A DNA stretch of 21,805 nt, taken from Bacteroidales bacterium UBA1064 (GTDB lineage Bacteria; Bacteroidota; Bacteroidia; Bacteroidales; Tenuifilaceae). Both the position numbers and the translations under genes were made by a program. Where the stretch lies: assembly GCA_002316235.1 (NCBI GenBank), contig DCDD01000216.1:1-21805 (forward strand). The letters are read 5' to 3'. Below are positions 1-7,856 of this stretch, one piece after another. Position 1 is the stretch's first letter; each line of letters opens with the position of its first letter. The notes under the pieces are model-generated. The model had not been told where the DNA came from. It did not search any database and saw only the letters and a list, made by a program, of their open reading frames with translations.

Positions 1-212
1 AAACCTGAATGCGAAAAGAAAATTCAATAGTTATCAACATCCATTTTACCTACCCCATATTTTGGTAAATTCGCACGATAACAGGTAGGGTTAATGGCTA
101 AGTTCATTCATTTGAATCCCAAGATTTTCAATTTAAAATCACCTTCGTTTTCATGACGGTAACGCTTCATCCTGCCATTTCGTAAATCTGAGTATTGACT
201 ACAATTAAGTAA

Positions 213-3200
213 ATGGGAAGTTTTGTACATCTTCATGTTCACAGCCACTACTCCATACTGGATGGAGCATCGAGCATTGAAATGCTAGTAAGCAGGGCAA
301 AAGAGCTGGGCATGCCAGGAATTGCCATAACCGATCACGGCAACATGTTCGGCATAAAGGAGTTTCTGAATACTGTAAAAAAAAGTAATAGCCCTGTTCT
401 TAAGGAAATAGAAAGCATAAAAGCTGAAATTAAAGGCATAAGCTCCGGAAGTAGTGTGGCTGATAACAGCCCTTCTCTAGACCTGCTGAACGAGCAGCTG
501 AGGGAGGCCGAAAAACAACTTTTTAAACCCATAGTCGGCTGCGAAACATACCTGGCAAAAAACAGCCGTTTCGACCGCACGGACAAGGAGGACCGCCATA
601 ACTTTCACCTTATTCTTCTGGCCAAGAACCTGGAAGGTTACCACAACCTGGTGAAGCTGGTTAGCTATGGCTACACCGAGGGTTTCTACTACAAGCCCCG
701 CATTGATAAGGAGCTCCTGCGACAGTACAGCAAGGGGCTAATTGCCTCCAGCGCCTGTTTGGGAGGCGAAATACCTCAAGCCATACTTAACAACAACATC
801 GCCGAAGCCGAGAGGCTAATAATGGAGTACAGGGATATTTTTGGCGACGACTTTTACCTGGAGCTCATGCTCCACAAATCCGGTGAACCCCGCATTGACT
901 ACGAGGTTTACGAAAACCAGCTGAAGGTAAACAAGGCATTGTTAGAGCTGTCGGTAAAAACAGGAGTAAAGTGCATTACCACCAACGACGTCCACTTCGT
1001 CATGTCCGATGATGCCGCCTCGCACGACCTGCTAATATGCCTTAACACCGACAAGCGGATTGACGACACCAACCGTATGCGCTACACCTTTCAGGAGTAC
1101 CTGAAAAGCGAGGAGGAAATGCTTTCCATCTTTTCCGAGCATCCCGAAGCAGTTCACAACACCATGGAAATACTGGATAAGGTTGAATTTTACGATCTTA
1201 GCCACAAGCCCATTATGCCTAACTTCCCGCTTCCCGATGGTTTCACCGATGACAATGATTACCTGCGCCACCTTACCTACGAAGGAGCAAAATTGCGCTG
1301 GGGCGATACCCTTAGCGACGAGATCGGCAGTAGAATAGAGTTCGAACTTCAGGTAATTGAACGTATGGGCTACCCCAGCTACTTCCTGATTGTTTGGGAC
1401 TTTATAAGGGCTGCCCGCGAAATGGGGGTATCGGTTGGTCCTGGACGAGGTTCGGCCGCTGGCTCCGTAGTCGCCTACTGCCTAAAAATTACCGACATAG
1501 ACCCCATAAAATACAACCTGCTGTTCGAGCGGTTTCTCAACCCCGACCGCATCTCCATGCCCGATATTGATATTGATTTTGACGAGGATGGCCGGGAGGA
1601 TGTGCTCCAGTACGTGGTTCAAAAGTACGGCGAAAAACGTGTGGCCCACATTGTAACCTTTGGCACCATGGCAGCCAAATCGTCCATAAAGGATGTTGCC
1701 CGAGTGTTAAACCTTGACCTCTCAACCTCCGAGCGTTTGTCGAAACTTGTTCCCGAACGCATTGGCATTACCCTGCCGGCTGCCATTAAAGAGGTTCCCG
1801 AGCTGGAAAAGGAGCTGAAATCGGACAACGAGCTGGTGAGGGCAACACTAAAGCACGCACAGGTTCTTGAAGGAACCATCAGACAAACAGGTGTCCATGC
1901 CTGCGGCATCATCATTGGACGCGACGATTTGGAAAACTACATCCCCCTTTGTATCAACAAGGAGGCCAAACTCTTCGTTACCCAGTATGAGGGCAACCAT
2001 ATGGAGGACATTGGCCTTCTGAAAATGGACTTTCTTGGACTGAAAACCCTTTCCATTGTTAAGGATGCCCTGCAGCTTATCATGGAATCAACCGGAAAAT
2101 CGCTCGATATAGACAATATCCCCTTGGATGATTCGACAACACTCGAACTCTTCTCTCGGGGCGATACCACCGCCATTTTCCAGTTTGAGTCGGCCGGAAT
2201 GAAAAAATACCTTAAAGCCTTGGAGCCAAACCGATTCGAGGACCTCATTGCCATGAATGCGCTCTACCGCCCGGGGCCTATGGAGTATATCCCCAGCTTC
2301 ATCAACCGGAAGCATGGCCGGGAGAAAATAGAGTACGACATACCCGAAATGGAGGAATTCCTAAAGGATACCTATGGAATAACCGTTTACCAGGAGCAGG
2401 TGATGCTACTCTCGCAGAAACTTGCCGGATTTACAAGGGGTGAGGCTGATTCTCTGCGAAAAGCAATGGGGAAAAAACTCCGGGACGTCATGGACAAAAT
2501 GAAGGGAAAATTTATCCATGGATGCATCAACAACGGACACGACCAGGCTAAAGTGGAAAAAATCTGGACCAACTGGGAAGCCTTTGCCGAATATGCCTTC
2601 AACAAGTCACATTCCACCTGCTATGCCTTTCTGGCCTACCAAACCGCATACATCAAGGCACATTACCCGGGTCAGTTCATGGCGGCTGTGCTAAGCCGGA
2701 ATCTTTCGGATATTAAAAAAATAACCACTTTCATGGACGAGTGCCGTCGAATGGGCCTGCAAGTGCTGGGACCGGACGTGAATGAGAGCAACTACAAGTT
2801 CTCAGTGATGCCCAACGGCGACATCAGATTCGGCTTGGGAGCTATCAAGGGAATGGGCGAAAATGCAGCAGCTAACATTATCGAAACTCGCAACCATGAG
2901 GGTAAATTTAAAAATATATACGATTTCATGGAGCGGGTTAACCTCCAAACAGTTAACAAGAAAAATTTGGAATCGCTCGTGCTGGCTGGCGCTTTCGACA
3001 ACATTAGCCCCATTAGCCGGGGCGCCTATTTTACACCCGACTCCAAGGGTGTAACCTTCATGGAAACCCTGATGCGCTACGGAGCAAAGGTTCAATTGGA
3101 AAAAAACAGTAAGCAGATGACCCTTTTTGGTGCAACCAACGGATTTGAGGTACCACAACCCGAACCTCCCAAAACCGACGATTGGCCAACCATCGAAAAG

Positions 3201-3833
3201 CTGAACAAGGAAAAGGAAATCATTGGCATTTACCTCTCTGCTCATCCACTTGACGAGTTTCGGTTTGAAATTGAGAACCTATGCAACACCAACCTGGCCG
3301 AACTTAAAAACCTCGAAGATTTCAACAACAGGGAAGTAACCATTGCCGGTATGGTGGTTAAGGCTAAGATTGATACTACCAAAAATGGCAAACCTTACGC
3401 CAGGCTCACCATTGAGGACTACTCCGACACCATGGACATCATGCTGTTTGGAAAGGACTTTGAAACCTATCGAAATTTCTGCTACACCGGTTACATGGTG
3501 ATGATTAAGGGAAAAGTTCAGCCCAAAGCCTTTAAACCAGAGGAGTTGGAGCTTCACATCAAAAGTATGAGCATGCTTTACGACGTTCGGGAAAAACAAA
3601 TAAAGGGTATTTCGATTACCCTTCCCACCACTGAAATTAACGACATACTTATTGACGATTTTACCAGGTTAACCCACGAGAATGCCAAGGTATCGCTTCG
3701 ATTTAAGGTGGTAGATGTGGAAAACAGGATTTCGGTTGACCTGTTTTCCCGATCGCACCGGGTTAGCATCAACACCGAACTTATTCACTTCCTGGCAGAT
3801 AATGAGCTGGAGTATAAACTAATTACAAGCTGA
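213..3833 (+). CDS. dnaE: DNA polymerase III subunit alpha
   Basis: This is the catalytic subunit of the replicative DNA polymerase, DnaE type, 1206 residues and full length. The N-terminal PHP domain opens with HLHVHSHYS (residues 6-14). The palm domain shows PDIDIDF with the catalytic aspartates D451 and D453, and the third aspartate D606 in KMDFLGL; their spacing matches the E. coli triad. The fingers region contains FNKSHSTCYAF. A C-terminal OB-fold segment begins near REVTIAGMVV. A charged insert of about 45 residues (roughly 59-104) splits the PHP domain before FKPIVGCETYL. The ATG at 213 gives the canonical N-terminus. The ATG has no Shine-Dalgarno sequence, and I see no perfect -7 box in the 212 bp upstream. 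trxA follows 75 bp downstream under its own promoter-like element. Identification is secure. Confidence 0.98.
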   Translation: MGSFVHLHVHSHYSILDGASSIEMLVSRAKELGMPGIAITDHGNMFGIKEFLNTVKKSNSPVLKEIESIKAEIKGISSGSSVADNSPSLDLLNEQLREAEKQLFKPIVGCETYLAKNSRFDRTDKEDRHNFHLILLAKNLEGYHNLVKLVSYGYTEGFYYKPRIDKELLRQYSKGLIASSACLGGEIPQAILNNNIAEAERLIMEYRDIFGDDFYLELMLHKSGEPRIDYEVYENQLKVNKALLELSVKTGVKCITTNDVHFVMSDDAASHDLLICLNTDKRIDDTNRMRYTFQEYLKSEEEMLSIFSEHPEAVHNTMEILDKVEFYDLSHKPIMPNFPLPDGFTDDNDYLRHLTYEGAKLRWGDTLSDEIGSRIEFELQVIERMGYPSYFLIVWDFIRAAREMGVSVGPGRGSAAGSVVAYCLKITDIDPIKYNLLFERFLNPDRISMPDIDIDFDEDGREDVLQYVVQKYGEKRVAHIVTFGTMAAKSSIKDVARVLNLDLSTSERLSKLVPERIGITLPAAIKEVPELEKELKSDNELVRATLKHAQVLEGTIRQTGVHACGIIIGRDDLENYIPLCINKEAKLFVTQYEGNHMEDIGLLKMDFLGLKTLSIVKDALQLIMESTGKSLDIDNIPLDDSTTLELFSRGDTTAIFQFESAGMKKYLKALEPNRFEDLIAMNALYRPGPMEYIPSFINRKHGREKIEYDIPEMEEFLKDTYGITVYQEQVMLLSQKLAGFTRGEADSLRKAMGKKLRDVMDKMKGKFIHGCINNGHDQAKVEKIWTNWEAFAEYAFNKSHSTCYAFLAYQTAYIKAHYPGQFMAAVLSRNLSDIKKITTFMDECRRMGLQVLGPDVNESNYKFSVMPNGDIRFGLGAIKGMGENAAANIIETRNHEGKFKNIYDFMERVNLQTVNKKNLESLVLAGAFDNISPISRGAYFTPDSKGVTFMETLMRYGAKVQLEKNSKQMTLFGATNGFEVPQPEPPKTDDWPTIEKLNKEKEIIGIYLSAHPLDEFRFEIENLCNTNLAELKNLEDFNNREVTIAGMVVKAKIDTTKNGKPYARLTIEDYSDTMDIMLFGKDFETYRNFCYTGYMVMIKGKVQPKAFKPEELELHIKSMSMLYDVREKQIKGISITLPTTEINDILIDDFTRLTHENAKVSLRFKVVDVENRISVDLFSRSHRVSINTELIHFLADNELEYKLITS

Positions 3834-3836
3834 ACC

Positions 3837-3864
3837 TTTGGTATTAATTTTCGTTTTAATTTTG
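3837..3864 (+). promoter_or_regulatory. trxA promoter, Bacteroidota type
   Basis: TTTG at 3837-3840 and TAATTTTG at 3857-3864 resemble the Bacteroidota -33 (TTTG) and -7 (TAnnTTTG) elements. The 16-bp spacing is slightly short of the usual 17-23. The -33 element starts just after the dnaE stop codon. Transcription would begin near 3870, leaving a leader of about 40 nt before trxA. Confidence 0.5.
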
Positions 3865-3908
3865 TACTGGTAAACGAATTAGATTATCAATTTAAAACAA
3901 TAGTTGTC

Positions 3909-4229
3909 ATGGCACAAGAAGTAAACGATTCCAACTTTGACGAGGTGGTGCTGAATGCCGGCAAACCTGCTGTAGTTGATTTTTGGGCAGAATGGTGTGG
4001 CCCCTGCCGAATGATTGCCCCCTACATCGAACAAATTGCCGATGAATACAAGGATAGAGCTGTTGTTGCAAAGGTTGATGTGGATAATAACCCTGGCATT
4101 GCTGCGCGTTTCGGCATCAGGAATATCCCTACCGTGCTGTTCTTTAAAGATGGACAGTTGGCCGACAAGCAGGTTGGAGCTGTTCCTAAAAGCAACCTGG
4201 TTTCCAAACTTGAAGCCCTACTCAGGTAG
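3909..4229 (+). CDS. trxA: thioredoxin
   Basis: A single-domain cytosolic thioredoxin of 106 residues that reduces protein disulfides and is itself recharged by thioredoxin reductase. The redox motif WCGPC is at residues 29-33 with cysteines C30 and C33. The cis-proline loop is NIPT with P74, and DFWAEWCGPCR is classic for the family. No signal peptide is seen, so this is the housekeeping type rather than an exported TlpA-like form. The length is normal and the start is fixed by homology. It has its own promoter-like element upstream and a hairpin just downstream, so it is probably transcribed alone. Confidence 0.97.
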   Translation: MAQEVNDSNFDEVVLNAGKPAVVDFWAEWCGPCRMIAPYIEQIADEYKDRAVVAKVDVDNNPGIAARFGIRNIPTVLFFKDGQLADKQVGAVPKSNLVSKLEALLR

Positions 4230-4248
4230 TTTTTTTAAAAATTTTCAT

Positions 4249-4294
4249 ACCACCATGATGTTTAGGGTTATTAACCCGATGTTGTGGTGGTTTT
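4249..4294 (+). terminator. candidate trxA terminator
   Basis: ACCACCA (4249-4255) pairs with TGGTGGT (4285-4291). A nested GGGTT/AACCC hairpin lies inside the loop, and TTTT (4291-4294) follows. It sits 20 bp past the trxA stop. The loop is large and the T-run short, so this is a moderate call. Confidence 0.4.
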
Positions 4295-4491
4295 ACCTAT
4301 TTCTACTAAACATCTTCATCATTATCTTTACCCAAAATCCCCCTTCCACCATTCGCGTTGCAGCAAATGGAGTTTTCAATAGATTCTAACCGGTATTCTC
4401 CATCAGCTGTGCATTACAAACAGCGGCATTCCCGAAATAAAGGACTAACCGCATGTTCTTGCAAACGTAGAGCCCATTTAATCTTTTCCTT

Positions 4492-5067
4492 ATGAGAATT
4501 TCGGTTTACTGTGCGTCCAGCTCAAAAATTAACCAAAAGTATTTTGATGCAACCCGTCAGCTAGCCTCGGAATTGGCCAACAGAGGCGACATCATAGTGT
4601 ATGGTGGTGGTTCTCACGGGCTTATGGGATGTCTGGCCGATACCGCTCTTATGAATGGAGGCATGGTGGTAGGTATATTGCCCCGATTTATGAATAAAGT
4701 TGAGTGGGGACATAAGAATCTCACCGAGCTAAAGCTGGTTAAGGATATGCATGAGCGGAAAAAGCTCCTCATTAAGGATGTTGATGCCGTAGTCGCCCTG
4801 CCTGGCGGCTGTGGAACGCTTGAGGAGCTGATGGAGGTAATCACCCTAAAAAGGTTGGGAAAATTTACGAAACCCATAATCATTCTCAATACCGATGGAT
4901 TCTACGATTACCTAAAATTACTTTTGGCCAAGATGATTGATGAGCACTTCATGCGGCCTGAACATGCAGGTATTTGGACATTTGTGGAAACCCCCCAGGA
5001 GGTTATTCCGGCCATAGAAAAAGCGCCAACATGGGATTCGGATGCTATTAAATTTGCAGCACTGTAA
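4492..5067 (+). CDS. LOG-family nucleotide 5'-monophosphate phosphoribohydrolase
   Basis: A 191-residue protein of the LOG (lysine-decarboxylase-like, TIGR00730) family. Characterised members release the free base from cytokinin riboside 5'-monophosphates; bacterial members often act on AMP or other purine monophosphates. The nucleotide-binding motif GGGSHGLMG is at residues 38-46. The family signature PGGCGTLEE is at 104-112, and R89-K90 provide the conserved basic pair. The length is typical and it is cytosolic. The natural substrate cannot be read from the sequence, and plant-type cytokinin production should not be assumed. No neighbour suggests a pathway. The gene converges on ribD. Confidence 0.93.
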   Translation: MRISVYCASSSKINQKYFDATRQLASELANRGDIIVYGGGSHGLMGCLADTALMNGGMVVGILPRFMNKVEWGHKNLTELKLVKDMHERKKLLIKDVDAVVALPGGCGTLEELMEVITLKRLGKFTKPIIILNTDGFYDYLKLLLAKMIDEHFMRPEHAGIWTFVETPQEVIPAIEKAPTWDSDAIKFAAL

Positions 5068-5068
5068 C

Positions 5069-5101
5069 TTTTGCAACGCGGTTACGCCTGGCACTGCAAA
5101 A
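5069..5101. terminator. weak hairpin between convergent genes
   Basis: TTTTGCA (5069-5075) pairs with TGCAAAA (5095-5101) across a 19-nt loop. It lies between the 3' ends of the LOG gene and ribD and could end transcription in both directions. The stem is AT-rich, with only a short GCG/CGC helix inside the loop, so support is limited. Confidence 0.25.
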
Positions 5102-5146
5102 CTACAATGGTAAATTTGAAACGATATGCTGAAGGTTATTAGTATT

Positions 5147-6244
5147 TCACCTGTTGCTTCTTCCCTGCTGATTCCGATAAATGAATAGCTTGCTGTCCCC
5201 TACCTCTTCGTAGGATACAGGATCGCCCTTAAAAAGAGGGGCCTTCACTCCCTCGCCAAAAAAGCGGTTGCCAACAAATACCCGTGCCTCGTCCCATAAG
5301 TTTTTCTGAATGAAGTTGTTGAGCAGCGTTGCACCGCCTTCAATTATCAATGAAATAACATCCCGATCGCTCAGCTCTTTTAGGATTTGCTGCTCGGAGC
5401 CTTTGGCAAAGTCGATTGTTACCATCTCCAGGTTTGAGATGCCTGCAAATTCCGATTTACGCACCAGCGCGCTGCTGTTATTCCCAATGAACAAAATTGT
5501 AGGCTGACTTCCATCGAAAACATTGGCATCCCTACTCAGGCGCAACTTTCGATCAACAATCACCCTAATGGGATTTCTTCCACTCCAGCTGCGGATGTTC
5601 AGGCGTGGGTTATCCCTTTCAACGGTGTTGGTTCCGACGATCACTGCCTGCTCTTCGCTTCTCCATCTATGTACCAGCGAGCGTGCCAGCTCGTTAGTTA
5701 TCCAAACAGAACCAACAGGTGTTTCAGCAGTTCTAACCAGATCAATAAATCCATCTATAGTTTGAGCCCATTTAAGAATAATATAGGGTCTTTTGCAGGT
5801 ATGAAAGGTGATAAACCTCCTGTTTAGCAGCAATGCTTCATCCTCAAGAATACCCAGAGAAACCTCAACTCCATGCTTACGCAGCTGCTCCAACCCGCGG
5901 CCCGAGACCCTGGGGTTTGGATCGGTTGTGGCCACCACTACCCGCGGAATGCCATACTCAACAATTCGGTCGGTACATGGAGGAGTTTTACCATAATGCG
6001 AGCAGGGCTCAAGCGAAACGTAAAGCGTTGAATCCTGCAACAGCGATTTATCCCTAACCGAGTTAATGGCATTAACTTCGGCATGTGCCTCACCATACTG
6101 CGCATGAAATCCCTCACCGATGATTTTACCGTTGTGTACAACAACAGCACCCACCATGGGGTTTGGAGCAACACTTCCCATCCCGTTTAAGGCCAACTCC
6201 AGGCAGCGAGACATGTAAAGCTTATCCACATCGAGGTTGTCCAT
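5147..6244 (-). CDS. ribD: bifunctional riboflavin deaminase/reductase
   Basis: A 365-residue RibD, almost exactly the length of the E. coli enzyme. It carries out two successive steps of riboflavin synthesis: deamination of the diaminopyrimidinone ribosyl phosphate, then NADPH-dependent reduction of its ribose. The N-terminal zinc deaminase has HAEVNA (H54, E56) and the ligand pair C81/C90 in PCSHYGKTPPC. The C-terminal reductase domain has K158 and D164 in KWAQTIDG and an EGG motif at 312-314. The gene stands alone, divergent from prmC, with no other rib genes and no visible FMN riboswitch in its very short 5' region. A consensus -7 box lies 27-34 bp before its start. Confidence 0.97.
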   Translation of the reverse strand: MDNLDVDKLYMSRCLELALNGMGSVAPNPMVGAVVVHNGKIIGEGFHAQYGEAHAEVNAINSVRDKSLLQDSTLYVSLEPCSHYGKTPPCTDRIVEYGIPRVVVATTDPNPRVSGRGLEQLRKHGVEVSLGILEDEALLLNRRFITFHTCKRPYIILKWAQTIDGFIDLVRTAETPVGSVWITNELARSLVHRWRSEEQAVIVGTNTVERDNPRLNIRSWSGRNPIRVIVDRKLRLSRDANVFDGSQPTILFIGNNSSALVRKSEFAGISNLEMVTIDFAKGSEQQILKELSDRDVISLIIEGGATLLNNFIQKNLWDEARVFVGNRFFGEGVKAPLFKGDPVSYEEVGDSKLFIYRNQQGRSNR

Positions 6245-6254
6245 AAATATTACC

Positions 6255-6262
6255 TAAATTTG
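6255..6262 (+). promoter_or_regulatory. prmC-recX -7 promoter element
   Basis: TAAATTTG is a perfect match to TAnnTTTG. It lies 25 bp before the prmC ATG, so the predicted start near 6268 leaves a leader of about 20 nt. No good TTTG element is present at the usual -33 distance; the best is TTG at 6237-6239, spaced 15 bp. Confidence 0.5.
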
Positions 6263-6270
6263 TGCTATGA

Positions 6271-6278
6271 CAAAGTTA
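6271..6278 (-). promoter_or_regulatory. ribD -7 promoter element
   Basis: On the minus strand this reads TAACTTTG, a perfect TAnnTTTG. It lies 26 bp before the ribD start at 6244. The nearest upstream TTTG (CAAA at 6303-6306 on the plus strand) is spaced 24 bp, slightly long. It overlaps the footprint of the divergent prmC promoter. Confidence 0.5.
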
Positions 6279-6287
6279 AATTTTTAA

Positions 6288-7148
6288 ATGAAGAGTTACA
6301 CTCAAAGGCAGCTATTTGATGAGGTGGGCTTAGTCCTGAACCAATTTTTTACTTCCGGTGAGGTAAACTCCTTGCGTAGGATGCTGCTGGAACATGTGCT
6401 TAAAATTCCCTACTACCATGTTCACCTAACCCCAAACGCCCAAGTCAGCCCCAGCCTGTCCAAAAATATATTAGACATGACAGGCCAGCTGGTTCGAGGC
6501 GTTCCAATTCAATACTTGCTGGGCGAAACCACTTTTATGGAGTTAAATCTAACTGTTAACCCATCGGTGCTCATTCCCCGCCCGGAAACCGAAGAACTTG
6601 TTCGATGGGTGATTGCTGATTGCCACTTACCAAAACCTAAAATTCTGGATATTGGAACCGGCTCGGGTTGCATTGCCATTGCCCTGGCACAAAACATCCC
6701 CGATTCTACCCTTACAGCTGTTGATATTTCCCCGGACGCGCTTAAAGTTGCAAGGCATAACGCTAAAATATACAGCGCCGCGATTTGCTTTGTAGAGGCT
6801 GACATCCTTTCCGGCAGCCTGATTCCAAACGCTCCCTTCGACATTGTGGTGAGCAACCCACCCTACGTGCGCAGCTCCGAAAGGAGGTTTATGCACAAAA
6901 ATGTGCTCGACCACGAACCCCCGCTAGCCCTGTTCGTAAGTGATGATAACCCCCTTCAATTTTACAAGGCTATTGTAAGCAAGTCCTCCAAGTTGATTAA
7001 GCAAGGGGGAAGGCTATTCCTCGAAATTAATGAGGAGTTTGGCAACCAAATGGTAGAGCTGCTGGAGGCAAACCATTTTGGCAAGGTTACGTTGCGAAAG
7101 GATATAAATGAACGCTACCGGATGATTTCGGGCACCTATACCGGCTAA
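6288..7148 (+). CDS. prmC: release factor glutamine methyltransferase
   Basis: PrmC (HemK) methylates the glutamine of the GGQ motif in peptide release factors RF1 and RF2, using S-adenosylmethionine. The 286-residue length is typical. The helical N-terminal domain ends with GVPIQYLLGE (71-80), the segment that precedes IPRPETEELV (96-105). The SAM-binding loop is DIGTGSGCIA (111-120), and the catalytic NPPYV is at 190-194. The ATG at 6288 fits the normal N-terminus. recX follows after 22 bp and is almost certainly co-transcribed. Divergent ribD beside prmC-recX is, from memory, a common arrangement in Bacteroidales. Confidence 0.97.
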   Translation: MKSYTQRQLFDEVGLVLNQFFTSGEVNSLRRMLLEHVLKIPYYHVHLTPNAQVSPSLSKNILDMTGQLVRGVPIQYLLGETTFMELNLTVNPSVLIPRPETEELVRWVIADCHLPKPKILDIGTGSGCIAIALAQNIPDSTLTAVDISPDALKVARHNAKIYSAAICFVEADILSGSLIPNAPFDIVVSNPPYVRSSERRFMHKNVLDHEPPLALFVSDDNPLQFYKAIVSKSSKLIKQGGRLFLEINEEFGNQMVELLEANHFGKVTLRKDINERYRMISGTYTG

Positions 7149-7170
7149 ACATAATCAACCCACTGTAATT

Positions 7171-7665
7171 ATGGATAGCAGAGAAAAAGTGAGTATTGAT
7201 AAAGCTTTAACACGGCTCCAAAACCTATGCGCAAGGCAGGAAAAGTGCGTGTGGGATATCATGCAGAAACTTAAACTATGGGGGATTAATAACGAAGAGG
7301 CTCAAAAGATTGTCTCCATGTTGGTTGATGAGGGATTTGTTGATGACAGAAGGTATGCACAAATGTTTGTAAGGGAAAAGAGCCAGCTAAACAAGTGGGG
7401 CAGCATTAAAATTGCAGCAGCTCTGCGGGTAAAAAAAATTAACGAATCTATAATTAAGGAGGCGCTGCTCGAGCTTCAGCCCCAATTCGACCGGGCAACT
7501 CTGGAAAATATTATTACCACAAAGGCCAACCAGGTTAAGGCTAAAAGTCCGTCGGACTTACGGGCAAAACTTGTCCGATTTGGGTTGTCGAGGGGTTTTG
7601 AACTGGAGCATGTGGTAAAAACGGTGGACATGGTTATGAAAAGCAATATGACAGATGAGGCCTAG
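7171..7665 (+). CDS. recX: RecA regulator RecX
   Basis: A 164-residue RecX-family protein. Family members bind RecA filaments and limit their extension or ATPase activity during recombination and the SOS response. The signature FVDDRRYAQMFVREK is at about residues 56-70, followed by basic helical repeats (NKWGSIKIAAALR). The protein is all-helical, with three-helix modules as expected. Length is normal for bacterial RecX. It lies 22 bp after prmC in a likely operon; recA itself is not in this window. No LexA-type site is recognisable. Confidence 0.92.
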   Translation: MDSREKVSIDKALTRLQNLCARQEKCVWDIMQKLKLWGINNEEAQKIVSMLVDEGFVDDRRYAQMFVREKSQLNKWGSIKIAAALRVKKINESIIKEALLELQPQFDRATLENIITTKANQVKAKSPSDLRAKLVRFGLSRGFELEHVVKTVDMVMKSNMTDEA

Positions 7666-7763
7666 CTCTACTCCACTATGAATAAACGGAAAAGTCAGCA
7701 TTGGAGCACCAAGCCAAAGTATATCATATTGCGCAACAGCAGAAAAAGATTGAGTTAGCGCAA

Positions 7764-7789
7764 AGGTAAAAAGTAGAACTTTTTCACCT
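7764..7789. repeat. inverted repeat upstream of the Nramp gene
   Basis: AGGTAAAAAGT (7764-7774) and ACTTTTTCACCT (7778-7789) form a near-perfect inverted repeat with an AGA centre and one extra C in the right arm. It lies 68 bp before the metal transporter start. It could be an operator for a metal-responsive regulator or a leader hairpin. It does not match a DtxR/MntR or Fur consensus that I can name with certainty. Confidence 0.5.
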
Positions 7790-7856
7790 AAAAAAGGGTT
7801 ACTAATATTAAGGTGGTAAGCAACAAAACAGGTAACGGATAAATAGCGGTTTAAAG

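Noticed and set aside
31..39. DnaA-box-like TTATCAACA upstream of dnaE
   Set aside because: A single copy with one mismatch to TTATCCACA, no further boxes and no AT-rich unwinding region or dnaA/dnaN neighbour, so no case for an origin.
2802..3245. 147-codon minus-strand frame inside dnaE
   Set aside because: Fully antisense to a secure dnaE and without recognisable motifs.
4015..4389. 124-codon plus-strand frame overlapping trxA
   Set aside because: Its first half is an out-of-frame reading of trxA and the rest runs through the terminator hairpin; no family match.
5111..5118. Perfect TAAATTTG on the plus strand just before the ribD 3' end
   Set aside because: No gene follows on that strand, no -33 element is present, and the sequence is common by chance in AT-rich DNA.
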